Of a stretch of 10,965 bases of DNA, positions 1 to 7,381 are shown piece by piece. Numbering within the stretch: the first letter of the stretch is position 1; each line of letters opens with the position of its first letter. The position numbers and the translations under genes are program-made. Source of the stretch: Bacteroidales bacterium (GTDB taxonomy: Bacteria > Bacteroidota > Bacteroidia > Bacteroidales > Dysgonomonadaceae); NCBI GenBank assembly GCA_012518155.1, contig JAAYTC010000396.1, positions 1 through 10,965 on the forward strand, written 5' to 3'. The notes under the pieces were generated by a model. The model made no database searches and was not told the origin of the DNA. It saw only the letters and a program-made list of their open reading frames with translations.

Positions 1-2862
1 GAAGGAGAAAAGGCGATCTACCAAAACCATTGGATGGCGGGGGGTAACGAGATTACCTGGGATATGATCCACTACGACGTGCAACTCTTCGGGGGGGTAG
101 TACTCCACCAAGGAAAAATCGCGGAGATGGCCACGGGGGAAGGAAAAACCTTGGTGGCGACCTTGCCGGTATTCTTGAACGCGCTCACCCATGAGGGGGT
201 GCACGTGGTGACGGTGAACGACTACTTGGCAAAGCGTGACTCGGAGTGGATGGGGCCCATGTATATGTTTCATGGTCTCTCGGTGGATTGCATCGACAAA
301 CACGAACCGAACTCCGAAGCCCGCCGCAAAGCGTACAATTCAGACGTGACGTTTGGTACCAACAACGAGTTTGGTTTTGATTACCTCCGCGACAACATGG
401 CGGTTTCACCAAAAGACCTGGTACAACGCAAACATAACTACGCGATCGTGGACGAGGTGGACTCGGTGTTAATCGACGATGCACGTACACCGCTCATCAT
501 ATCGGGACCGGTGCCAAAGGGCGATGATCAGCTCTACGACCAATTGCGTCCCCGCGTGGAAGTGATCGTGAAAGCCCAACGTGATCTCACTACCCGCCTG
601 CTGGCCGATGCGCGTACCAAGATGGCTTCCGAAGATCCCAAGGAACAGGAAGAGGGTGCCTTACTGCTTTTCCGCTCCTACAAGGGGATGCCGAAATACA
701 AACCGTTGATCAAGTACCTCAGTGAACAGGGTGTTAGGGCAGCCATGCTCAAGACCGAGGCGTTTTACATGCAGGAACAGATGCGAAATATGCACGTGGT
801 GACCGACCCGCTCTATTTCGTGATCGACGAAAAGCAGCACAGCATCGAACTTACCGACAAGGGAATCGACATGCTTACCGGCAGGTCTGACGACCCGGAG
901 TTCTTTATCTTGCCCGATATCGGGTCACAACTCTCCGAACTGGAAGGAACCGAGTTGCCCGACGAGGAGAAAGCGGCTAAAAAGGATGAGCTGTTGCAAA
1001 ACTACGCCATTAAATCGGAACGCGTCCACACCGTCAACCAGCTGTTGAAAGCTTACACCTTGTTCGATAAAGACGACGAATACGTGGTGATCGAGAACAA
1101 GGTAAAAATCGTGGACGAACAGACGGGCCGTGTGATGGAGGGGCGCCGCTACTCCGATGGCCTACACCAAGCAATTGAGGCCAAAGAACGGGTGAAGGTG
1201 GAAGCGGCCACGCAGACTTTCGCTACCATTACCCTCCAGAACTTTTTCCGGATGTACAGCAAGCTGGCCGGAATGACCGGTACGGCCGAGACGGAAGCGG
1301 GCGAATTTTGGGACATCTACAAACTGGACGTGGTAGTGATCCCCACCAACCGCCCCATTGTACGGGATGACCAGAACGATCGTATCTACAAGACCAAGCG
1401 GGAAAAATACACGGCGGTGATCGAGGAGATCGAGTCGCTCATTTCAAAGGGGCGGCCGGTACTCGTGGGTACCACCTCGGTAGAGATATCGGAACTATTG
1501 GGTCGTATGCTCACCCTGCGCAAGATTAAGCACAATGTACTGAACGCGAAACTTCACCAACGAGAGGCCGAGATCGTGGCCACGGCGGGACAGAGTGGGG
1601 TAGTCACCATCGCCACCAATATGGCGGGCCGGGGTACCGACATCAAACTCTCGCCCGAAGTGCGGAAGGCGGGGGGGCTCGCTATTATCGGTACCGAACG
1701 ACACGAGTCTCGTCGCGTGGACCGACAGTTAAGAGGGCGTGCAGGGCGTCAAGGGGACCCGGGTTCGTCGGTCTTCTTTGTCTCATTGGAGGATGACCTG
1801 ATGCGGCTCTTCGCCACCGAACGTATCGCGGGACTAATGGACCGGATGGGCTTTGAAGAGGGCGACGTGCTGGAACACAACATGCTTAGCAAGTCGGTGG
1901 AACGCGCGCAAAAGAAGGTAGAGGAGAACAACTTCGGAATCCGTAAACGTCTGTTGGAGTACGACGACGTGATGAACTCGCAACGAGAGGTAATCTATAA
2001 GCGCCGCCGCCACGCCTTAATGGGCGAGCGTATCGATAACGACGTGGCCAACATGATCACAGAGACCTCCAAGAATATCGTGGAAAATAACGAGGACATG
2101 TACGATAACATGAAGCTCGAACTGCTCCGGGTGATGGCCTTAGATATCCCCTTCGAAGAGGAGGATATGAAAAGGATAAAGCCCAACGAGATGGTGGATA
2201 GGGTGACCAAAGCAGCTTTCGAGACGTTCAAACGAAAGACAGAGCGGTTGGCCGAGATCGCGCAGCCTGTAATCAAGCAGGTGTACGAGAACCAAGGGGC
2301 GATGTACGAGAACATATTGATTCCCATCACCGATGGTAAACGAGTATACAACATTGCTTGTAACCTCAAGGAGGCGTATGAAACCGGATCGAAAGCACTG
2401 GTGAGGGCATTCGAGAAATCGATTCTGCTTCACACCATCGACGAAGATTGGAAAGAGCACCTGCGCGAGATGGACGAACTGCGTCAATCGGTTCAGACCG
2501 CGAGCTACGAGCAGAAAGACCCACTACTTATCTACAAATTGGAGTCGTTCAACCTCTTCCGAGAAATGGTAAACGATATCAACTCGAAAGCGGTTTCGAT
2601 CTTAATGAGAGGGCAAATTCCGACGCAAGATCCGACCAGTGTGCGCCAAGCCGCTCCCGAACAAAAAACCGATTACAGCAAGTATCGCACTCGAAAAGAG
2701 GATACCGAGGGCCTATCCGCCCCGGGCGAGGGCAGGGGGGGACAACAACCACCCCGACAACCACAAAAGTTGGAGCCCATCCGGGTTGAAAAGAAGGTAG
2801 GGAGAAACGATCCATGCCCGTGCGGAAGCGGTAAGAAATACAAAAACTGCCACGGGAGGTAA
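1..2862 (+). CDS. secA: Protein translocase ATPase SecA (5'-truncated by window edge)
   Basis: Motor ATPase that drives unfolded preproteins through the SecYEG channel at the inner membrane. The frame is open from base 1, so the gene starts upstream; 953 residues are visible and, judging from Bacteroidetes SecA of about 1,100 residues, roughly 150 N-terminal residues are missing. The Met at base 34 is internal, not a start. Visible in order (window residues): Walker A ATGEGKT at 44-50; Walker B DEVD at 151-154 followed by the LIDDARTPLIISG signature; an extended preprotein cross-linking region (about 165-370) typical of Bacteroidetes; AGMTGTAETE around 425; the second nucleotide-binding domain with AGRGTD at 542-547 and the arginine-finger motif LRGRAGRQGD at 577-586; helical scaffold/wing domains; a Pro/Gln/Gly-rich linker; and a C-terminal zinc-binding SEC-C tail with Cys939, Cys941, Cys950 and His951. 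No frameshift or missing catalytic residue is seen. Identity is very secure. Confidence 0.98.
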   Translation, partial: EGEKAIYQNHWMAGGNEITWDMIHYDVQLFGGVVLHQGKIAEMATGEGKTLVATLPVFLNALTHEGVHVVTVNDYLAKRDSEWMGPMYMFHGLSVDCIDKHEPNSEARRKAYNSDVTFGTNNEFGFDYLRDNMAVSPKDLVQRKHNYAIVDEVDSVLIDDARTPLIISGPVPKGDDQLYDQLRPRVEVIVKAQRDLTTRLLADARTKMASEDPKEQEEGALLLFRSYKGMPKYKPLIKYLSEQGVRAAMLKTEAFYMQEQMRNMHVVTDPLYFVIDEKQHSIELTDKGIDMLTGRSDDPEFFILPDIGSQLSELEGTELPDEEKAAKKDELLQNYAIKSERVHTVNQLLKAYTLFDKDDEYVVIENKVKIVDEQTGRVMEGRRYSDGLHQAIEAKERVKVEAATQTFATITLQNFFRMYSKLAGMTGTAETEAGEFWDIYKLDVVVIPTNRPIVRDDQNDRIYKTKREKYTAVIEEIESLISKGRPVLVGTTSVEISELLGRMLTLRKIKHNVLNAKLHQREAEIVATAGQSGVVTIATNMAGRGTDIKLSPEVRKAGGLAIIGTERHESRRVDRQLRGRAGRQGDPGSSVFFVSLEDDLMRLFATERIAGLMDRMGFEEGDVLEHNMLSKSVERAQKKVEENNFGIRKRLLEYDDVMNSQREVIYKRRRHALMGERIDNDVANMITETSKNIVENNEDMYDNMKLELLRVMALDIPFEEEDMKRIKPNEMVDRVTKAAFETFKRKTERLAEIAQPVIKQVYENQGAMYENILIPITDGKRVYNIACNLKEAYETGSKALVRAFEKSILLHTIDEDWKEHLREMDELRQSVQTASYEQKDPLLIYKLESFNLFREMVNDINSKAVSILMRGQIPTQDPTSVRQAAPEQKTDYSKYRTRKEDTEGLSAPGEGRGGQQPPRQPQKLEPIRVEKKVGRNDPCPCGSGKKYKNCHGR

Positions 2863-2897
2863 ACACTTCATCCGCTTTAAATTCCTTTTCTTTTTTG

Positions 2898-2928
2898 TTG
2901 TTAAAATCGAAGAAAAGTCGTATCTTAG
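2898..2928 (+). promoter_or_regulatory. Probable Bacteroidetes-type promoter of gyrA
   Basis: A -7 element TATCTTAG (2921-2928) matches seven of eight positions allowed by the Bacteroidetes consensus TAnnTTTG. A TTG (2898-2900) lies 20 bases upstream, the usual place for the -33 TTTG box. Transcription would start near 2934, giving a leader of about 80 bases. The separate promoter suggests gyrA is not dependent on secA readthrough. No intrinsic terminator is visible after secA, so readthrough remains possible. Confidence 0.55.
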
Positions 2929-2941
2929 TAGCTTAAATTCT

Positions 2942-2967
2942 CGTGAATAAAACATTATTTATTCACG
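2942..2967 (+). repeat. Perfect 10-bp inverted repeat in the gyrA leader
   Basis: Left arm CGTGAATAAA (2942-2951) and right arm TTTATTCACG (2958-2967) are exactly complementary, with a six-base loop ACATTA. It is not followed by a T-tract, so it does not look like a secA terminator. It sits just after the predicted gyrA start point, so it could be an RNA stem-loop near the 5' end of the mRNA or a protein-binding operator. The right arm overlaps a CACGTG palindrome (2964-2969). Confidence 0.7.
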
Positions 2968-3017
2968 TGGATATAAGCTACATAGAGAAATATTGAAGAG
3001 AAAAATCACATTTGAAT

Positions 3018-5531
3018 ATGATTGATCAGGAAGACAGAATCATCAAGATAAATATCGAAGATGAGATGAAATCGTCGTACATCGATTATTCGATGTCAGT
3101 TATCGTGTCTCGGGCGTTGCCTGACGTGCGAGACGGATTTAAACCGGTACACCGGCGCATCCTCTACGGGATGTCGGAACTGGGCAATACGGCCGATAAA
3201 CCTCATAAAAAATCGGCCCGTATCGTGGGTGAAGTATTGGGAAAGTACCATCCACACGGCGACTCCTCAGTCTATAACGCGATGGTACGGCTGGCTCAGG
3301 ATTGGAGCATGCGGTACACCCTCGTGGATGGACAAGGAAACATGGGAAGCGTGGACGGGGACAGCCCCGCGGCCATGCGGTATACCGAGGCTCGACTCAA
3401 CAAGTTAGCCGAAGAAATGCTGCGGGATATCGAGAAAGAGACGGTCGACTTTCAACTGAACTTCGACGATACCTTGCAAGAGCCTACCGTTCTTCCTACA
3501 CGCATTCCCAACCTGCTAATCAATGGTTCTTCGGGAATTGCCGTGGGAATGGCGACCAACATCGCGCCCCATAACCTCACAGAGTGTATCGACGGCATTA
3601 TCGCGTACATCGATAACCGAGAAATTGATATCAAGGGATTGATGCAATACATCAAAGCTCCTGATTTTCCTACCGGTGCCTATATATACGGGTACAAAGG
3701 TGTAGAAGAGGCATTTGAGACGGGTAGGGGACGCATCGTGATGCGAGGAAAAGCCGAAATTGAATCGGGTAAATCAAGCGACAAGATCATTATCTCGGAG
3801 ATTCCCTATTTGGTGAACAAGGCCGATCTGATCAAGCATATCGCCGACCTCGTTTCGGACAAAAAAATCGACGGGATATCCAACGTGAACGATGAGTCAG
3901 ACCGGCACGGTATGCGCATTGTGGTAGATATCAAACGCGACGGCAACGCCAACGTTGTCCTTAACAAACTCTACAAACTCAGTGCTTTGCAATCGTCGTT
4001 CAGCGTGAATAACATCGCATTGGTGAATGGTCGTCCCGAAATGCTCAACCTCAAACGAATGATTGAGCTGTTCGTGGAACATCGGCACGAAGTGGTAGTT
4101 CGCCGCACGAAGTATGAGTTACGCAAAGCCGAAGAGCGTGCGCACATCCTCGAAGGGCTGATCATCGCCTCCGATAACATCGACGAAGTGATCGCCATCA
4201 TCCGGGGTTCTTCCACGCCTCCCATCGCCATTCAAGGGCTCATGGACCGGTTCAGCCTCAGCGATATACAAGCACGCGCCATCGTGGAGATGCGTCTCCG
4301 CCAACTCACCGGGTTAGAGCAAGATAAACTCCGTGCAGAATACGAAGAAATACAGCAGCTGATCGCTCACTTGAACGAGATACTTAACAACGAGGATCTG
4401 CGTATGCAGGTAATCAAGGATGAACTTCTGGAAGTACGTGAAAAATATGGCGATGAGCGTCGCTCCGAAATCATTTTCTCGGCTGAAGAGATGAATCCCG
4501 AGGATTTTTATGCCGATGAAGAGATGGTAATCACTATCTCACACATGGGCTATATCAAGCGAACCCCCTTGACCGAGTTCCACACGCAAAACAGGGGAGG
4601 AGTAGGGGCGAGAGGTTCCGACACGCGGGACGAAGATTTCGTGGAGTATATTTATCCCGCCACTACCCACAACTACATGCTCTTTTTCACGCAAAAAGGG
4701 AAATGTTACTGGCTGCGGGTATACGAGATTCCGGAAGGCACGAAGAACTCCAAGGGGCGTGCCATTCAAAACCTGTTGAATATAGACCCCGACGATAGCG
4801 TTACCGCTTTTATTCGCGTTGAAACGCTGCAAGACGAGGAGTATATCAACTCGAATTACCTGTTATTTAGCACGGAACAAGGCGTGGTCAAGAAAACGTT
4901 GCTCGAAGCTTATTCTCGACCGAGACAGAATGGAGTGAATGCCATTACGATACGAGAAGACGACCGAGTGATCTCCGTAAGGATGACGGACGGGAACCAG
5001 CACGTGATCCTGGCCAATCGAAATGGAAGGGCCATCCGCTTTCATGAAAATGATGTCCGCCCAATGGGCCGTACCGCCACGGGAGTCAGGGGAATGACGC
5101 TAGATCAGGACGGGGAAGATGCCGTGATCGGCATGATTTGCATGGAACCTGACTCTGAAAGCACTATACTGGTGGTCTCTGAACAAGGGTATGGTAAACG
5201 TACGAAGCTGAACGACGATGACGGGGAACCGGTATACCGTATCACCCGTCGCGGGGGTAAAGGGGTAAGAACACTGAACGTGACCGATAAAACCGGAAAA
5301 CTTGTCGCAATTAAAAGCGTCACAGATGACAACGATTTAATGATAATTAACAAATCTGGGATCACCATACGTGTGAAAATTTCCGATATTCGTACGATGG
5401 GACGAGCCACTCAAGGCGTTCGTCTCATTAATTTGGAAAAACGGAACGACCAGATTGCTTCCGTTTGCAAGGTAAACTCGGAAGAAGATGAAGTGGAAAA
5501 TCTCCCGGAAGAGCCATCCGACGATGAATAA
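3018..5531 (+). CDS. gyrA: DNA gyrase subunit A
   Basis: Breakage-reunion subunit of gyrase, the type II topoisomerase that introduces negative supercoils with GyrB. The protein is 837 residues. I place the start at ATG 3018 (MIDQEDRIIKIN) rather than TTG 3012, because this matches the family N-terminus and makes numbering coincide with E. coli. Catalytic Tyr122 is present in AAMRYTE, with Arg121 beside it. The quinolone pocket reads HGDSSVYN: Ser83 is kept, while residue 87 is Asn where E. coli has Asp. Residues 1 to about 500 are the winged-helix, tower and coiled-coil domains; the rest is the beta-pinwheel DNA-wrapping domain. A GyrA box TRRGGKG at 743-749 marks it as gyrase rather than ParC/topoisomerase IV. 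The tail is strongly acidic (about 820-837), as in other GyrA proteins. No Shine-Dalgarno site is obvious, which is normal in this phylum. Confidence 0.98.
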   Translation: MIDQEDRIIKINIEDEMKSSYIDYSMSVIVSRALPDVRDGFKPVHRRILYGMSELGNTADKPHKKSARIVGEVLGKYHPHGDSSVYNAMVRLAQDWSMRYTLVDGQGNMGSVDGDSPAAMRYTEARLNKLAEEMLRDIEKETVDFQLNFDDTLQEPTVLPTRIPNLLINGSSGIAVGMATNIAPHNLTECIDGIIAYIDNREIDIKGLMQYIKAPDFPTGAYIYGYKGVEEAFETGRGRIVMRGKAEIESGKSSDKIIISEIPYLVNKADLIKHIADLVSDKKIDGISNVNDESDRHGMRIVVDIKRDGNANVVLNKLYKLSALQSSFSVNNIALVNGRPEMLNLKRMIELFVEHRHEVVVRRTKYELRKAEERAHILEGLIIASDNIDEVIAIIRGSSTPPIAIQGLMDRFSLSDIQARAIVEMRLRQLTGLEQDKLRAEYEEIQQLIAHLNEILNNEDLRMQVIKDELLEVREKYGDERRSEIIFSAEEMNPEDFYADEEMVITISHMGYIKRTPLTEFHTQNRGGVGARGSDTRDEDFVEYIYPATTHNYMLFFTQKGKCYWLRVYEIPEGTKNSKGRAIQNLLNIDPDDSVTAFIRVETLQDEEYINSNYLLFSTEQGVVKKTLLEAYSRPRQNGVNAITIREDDRVISVRMTDGNQHVILANRNGRAIRFHENDVRPMGRTATGVRGMTLDQDGEDAVIGMICMEPDSESTILVVSEQGYGKRTKLNDDDGEPVYRITRRGGKGVRTLNVTDKTGKLVAIKSVTDDNDLMIINKSGITIRVKISDIRTMGRATQGVRLINLEKRNDQIASVCKVNSEEDEVENLPEEPSDDE

Positions 5532-5570
5532 ATTAAACTTTTTGATAGTATTTAGTCATAATATAAAGCG

Positions 5571-5589
5571 AATGCAGATAATCTGTATT
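5571..5589 (+). repeat. Short imperfect inverted repeat before the TPR gene
   Basis: AATGCAGA (5571-5578) can pair with TCTGTATT (5582-5589) across a three-base TAA loop; seven Watson-Crick pairs plus one G-U pair in RNA. No T-tract follows, so it is a poor terminator for gyrA. It lies in the 96-base gyrA-TPR gap, where I find no convincing TAnnTTTG promoter, so the downstream gene may be cotranscribed with gyrA. The stem could be a processing or attenuation element, or chance. Confidence 0.35.
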
Positions 5590-5627
5590 GTGAATCATGA
5601 TGCAAATTTCTAATCACAAAAAAAAAT

Positions 5628-6926
5628 ATGAACAAAATGAGAAAATTCCTATTCCTTACAATGATTGCCCTTTTTTCCGCCGGATCGATGATGGCGCAAA
5701 AATCGGCGCTCCGAGACGCTAAAAGATCATTGGGCCGGGACGACCTGAATGAAGCACGAACCCTGATAAAGCAAGCATCTACTCACGAGGAAACGGCCAC
5801 CGATCCGGAAACGTGGAAAGTGATGGGTGACATTGGGAATAAAGCTTTTGACAACGAAAGAACAAAGGCTATGTTGGGACAAAATACCAATGACAAAGTC
5901 ATGTACGACGGCCTGTTGGAATCTTACATGCCCTATATCAAAGCGGACTCGCTGGCCGAGCTTCCGGATGACCGGGGACGAGTAAGAAACAGAGTGCGAA
6001 AGGATATCGCGGGTATCCTTCGCGCCAATCACCCTTTTTATATCAATGGGGGAGTTTATTACAACGAACAGGGAGATTACAAGAAAGCGACGGATTTCTT
6101 CGAAATCTACTGGGATATACCCTCGCTTCCCATGTTCGCTGACCAAAGCGATGCTTTCGTCATCGACAGCACGTATCAGACCATCAAGTACTACGCGATT
6201 ATCACCGCAATCCAGGCTGAAGATCATCACCGAGCATTGGCGTTAATTGAAAGAGCTGCTAACGAGCCTTTCATCGAAAACACCGCGTACAAAGAAAGCG
6301 ACCTTTATGAATTAATGGCCAGCGAGTACCATAACTTGGGCGATTCAGTAAAATACGTGGAAGCACTGCATCAAGGGGCCGAAAAATTCCCGACTAGTAA
6401 CTACTTTGTTACCAATCTTGTAAACGTTTATATTCGTCAAGGAGATACGGAAGGTGCGCTCGAGTACTTGGACCAAGCAATCGTTAACGAACCATCGAAC
6501 GCTTGCGACCTGAATAGCGTGAAGGGAGCACTAATAGCCGAAACCGGAGATTATAAGGCTGCTGAAGCAGAGTACCTAAAAGCATTGGCACAAGATCCGA
6601 ATTGCGAAAGAGCGTTGGAAAATCTCGCGAGGAATTTTATCATTCAAGCACAAAATTTGAAAGAAGAGACCACACTTTTGAGCAACAGGCAACAACAGGT
6701 TGAAAACGACAAAATCACCGTGGAACTCTACAAGGAATCCCTTCCTTTACTGGAGAAATTAGATCAAGTATTGAAAGGCAGAGAAGCCTCTGAAAGCGAG
6801 ATCAACAGTGCACTGATGCTTCTCAGGAACGTTTATTACAACCTAAGCGTGTTGGGTGTTGATAAATCAGCCGAGTTAAAAGAGATCGAATCTCGATTGG
6901 ACTTGAATAACGGCTCCACTCAATAA
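5628..6926 (+). CDS. Exported tetratricopeptide-repeat protein, function unknown
   Basis: A 432-residue protein with a clear signal peptide: basic MNKMRK, hydrophobic core about 7-20, and a Bacteroidetes-style end MMAQ with likely signal peptidase I cleavage between Ala23 and Gln24. No lipobox cysteine is present, so it should be periplasmic or loosely envelope-bound. TPR-like helical pairs are visible around 27-50, 143-163 (YYNEQGDYKKATDFF), 226-254, 258-290 (GDTEGALEYLDQAIVNEP) and 293-326 (GDYKAAEAEYLKALAQDP). Residues about 341-385 form a charged, Gln/Glu-rich helix that may be coiled coil. TPRs normally bind partner proteins; no enzyme motif is seen. ATG 5637 (Met4) is an alternative start that still leaves a signal peptide. 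The neighbour gyrA gives no functional clue. It probably ends the gyrA transcription unit, since a strong terminator follows. The role is not known to me. Confidence 0.9.
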   Translation: MNKMRKFLFLTMIALFSAGSMMAQKSALRDAKRSLGRDDLNEARTLIKQASTHEETATDPETWKVMGDIGNKAFDNERTKAMLGQNTNDKVMYDGLLESYMPYIKADSLAELPDDRGRVRNRVRKDIAGILRANHPFYINGGVYYNEQGDYKKATDFFEIYWDIPSLPMFADQSDAFVIDSTYQTIKYYAIITAIQAEDHHRALALIERAANEPFIENTAYKESDLYELMASEYHNLGDSVKYVEALHQGAEKFPTSNYFVTNLVNVYIRQGDTEGALEYLDQAIVNEPSNACDLNSVKGALIAETGDYKAAEAEYLKALAQDPNCERALENLARNFIIQAQNLKEETTLLSNRQQQVENDKITVELYKESLPLLEKLDQVLKGREASESEINSALMLLRNVYYNLSVLGVDKSAELKEIESRLDLNNGSTQ

Positions 6927-6944
6927 AATAATCCTCTGTTACGA

Positions 6945-6979
6945 TGCAGTGAAATTTTTGTATCGTGCAATGAAATTTT
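6945..6979 (+). repeat. Two 14-base direct repeats spaced 21 bases apart
   Basis: TGCAGTGAAATTTT (6945-6958) and TGCAATGAAATTTT (6966-6979) differ at one base. Start-to-start spacing is 21 bases, about two helical turns. ACGATGCA (6941-6948) and TGTATCGT (6959-6966) can also pair with one G-U. The block lies between the TPR stop codon and the terminator. Its function is unknown. Confidence 0.45.
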
Positions 6980-7019
6980 AAACGGTAGGAAATGCAGAAA
7001 TGTTTTTCCTACCGTTTTA
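6980..7019 (+). terminator. Strong intrinsic terminator after the TPR gene
   Basis: Perfect 13-bp stem: AAACGGTAGGAAA (6980-6992) with TTTCCTACCGTTT (7005-7017), 12-base loop, and a run continuing TTTTATTTTCGTT from 7015. It stands 53 bases after the TPR stop and should end the preceding + strand transcript. The stem also forms on the other strand but with a weaker U-tract. Confidence 0.85.
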
Positions 7020-7281
7020 TTTTCGTTACACGTTTTATTTCACGTGTTTCAATTTATAGCTAATGCAGCCAATCCAGATAAAATAGAGTAGTAGTAAAAA
7101 AACCAAATAAAATAACCAATGGTTATTCCAACATCTATTAAACATAATAGTCATTATAGGAAAACCAGGAATCTCCATTCGGGTAGGTGCAAAAAGCTGT
7201 ATCCAGTGGTAAGCTGAGCTCGATAAAATTATGTGACGAGCATCGTGAATGTTTTTTGTTGGGTGAACATTAAGTGGGAAC
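7020..7281. other. Non-coding stretch between terminator and purM promoter
   Basis: AT-rich DNA with no convincing gene on either strand. It holds a 17-base palindrome at 7111-7127 (listed separately) and a minus-strand open frame ending at 7035. The last 47 codons of that frame (7178 down to 7035) would give a short peptide with a hydrophobic segment and a lysine-rich end; I do not call it a gene because there is no ribosome site, promoter or family match that I can recognise. I see no tRNA, IS end or riboswitch. Confidence 0.5.
7111..7127. repeat. 17-base palindrome, possible operator
   Basis: AATAACCA (7111-7118) and TGGTTATT (7120-7127) are perfect reverse complements around a single central A. 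Dyads of this size are typical of sites for dimeric regulators, but it is about 200 bases upstream of the purM promoter and no adjacent gene would obviously use it. It could also be chance in AT-rich DNA. Confidence 0.45.
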
Positions 7282-7284
7282 GTT

Positions 7285-7319
7285 AAAGTACGTAATGCGC
7301 GCTTTTTTTTGTACTTTTG
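7285..7319 (+). promoter_or_regulatory. purM promoter with flanking inverted repeat
   Basis: TACTTTTG (7312-7319) is an exact match to the Bacteroidetes -7 consensus TAnnTTTG, giving a start near 7325 and a leader of about 55 bases. The -33 region is weak: no clean TTTG is present at the expected distance. An inverted repeat AAAGTAC (7285-7291) / GTACTTT (7311-7317) brackets a GCGCGC and T-run spacer, and its right arm overlaps the -7 box. This position would suit a repressor, though no regulator is known to me. Confidence 0.65.
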
Positions 7320-7381
7320 CACTTTGAGAGGTTCTCGACACAAGTAAACATTTAAACATTGTCGTCGAAATAAAATTAGGT

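Noticed and set aside
2448..2789. 113-codon frame inside secA on the + strand
   Set aside because: It is wholly within the secA reading frame region in another phase, arginine-rich and low in hydrophobic pattern, as expected of a shadow frame.
2863..2910. Intrinsic terminator after secA
   Set aside because: There is a T-rich stretch but no GC stem in front of it; the nearby 10-bp dyad lies after the gyrA promoter and lacks a T-tract.
3012..3017. TTG start for gyrA two codons upstream of ATG 3018
   Set aside because: ATG 3018 matches the family N-terminus and gives exact E. coli numbering (Ser83, Tyr122), so the in-frame TTG is unlikely to be used.
5727..6230. 167-codon minus-strand frame opposite the TPR gene
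   Set aside because: The + strand gene has a signal peptide and TPR pattern; the antisense frame has no export signal, domain or promoter.
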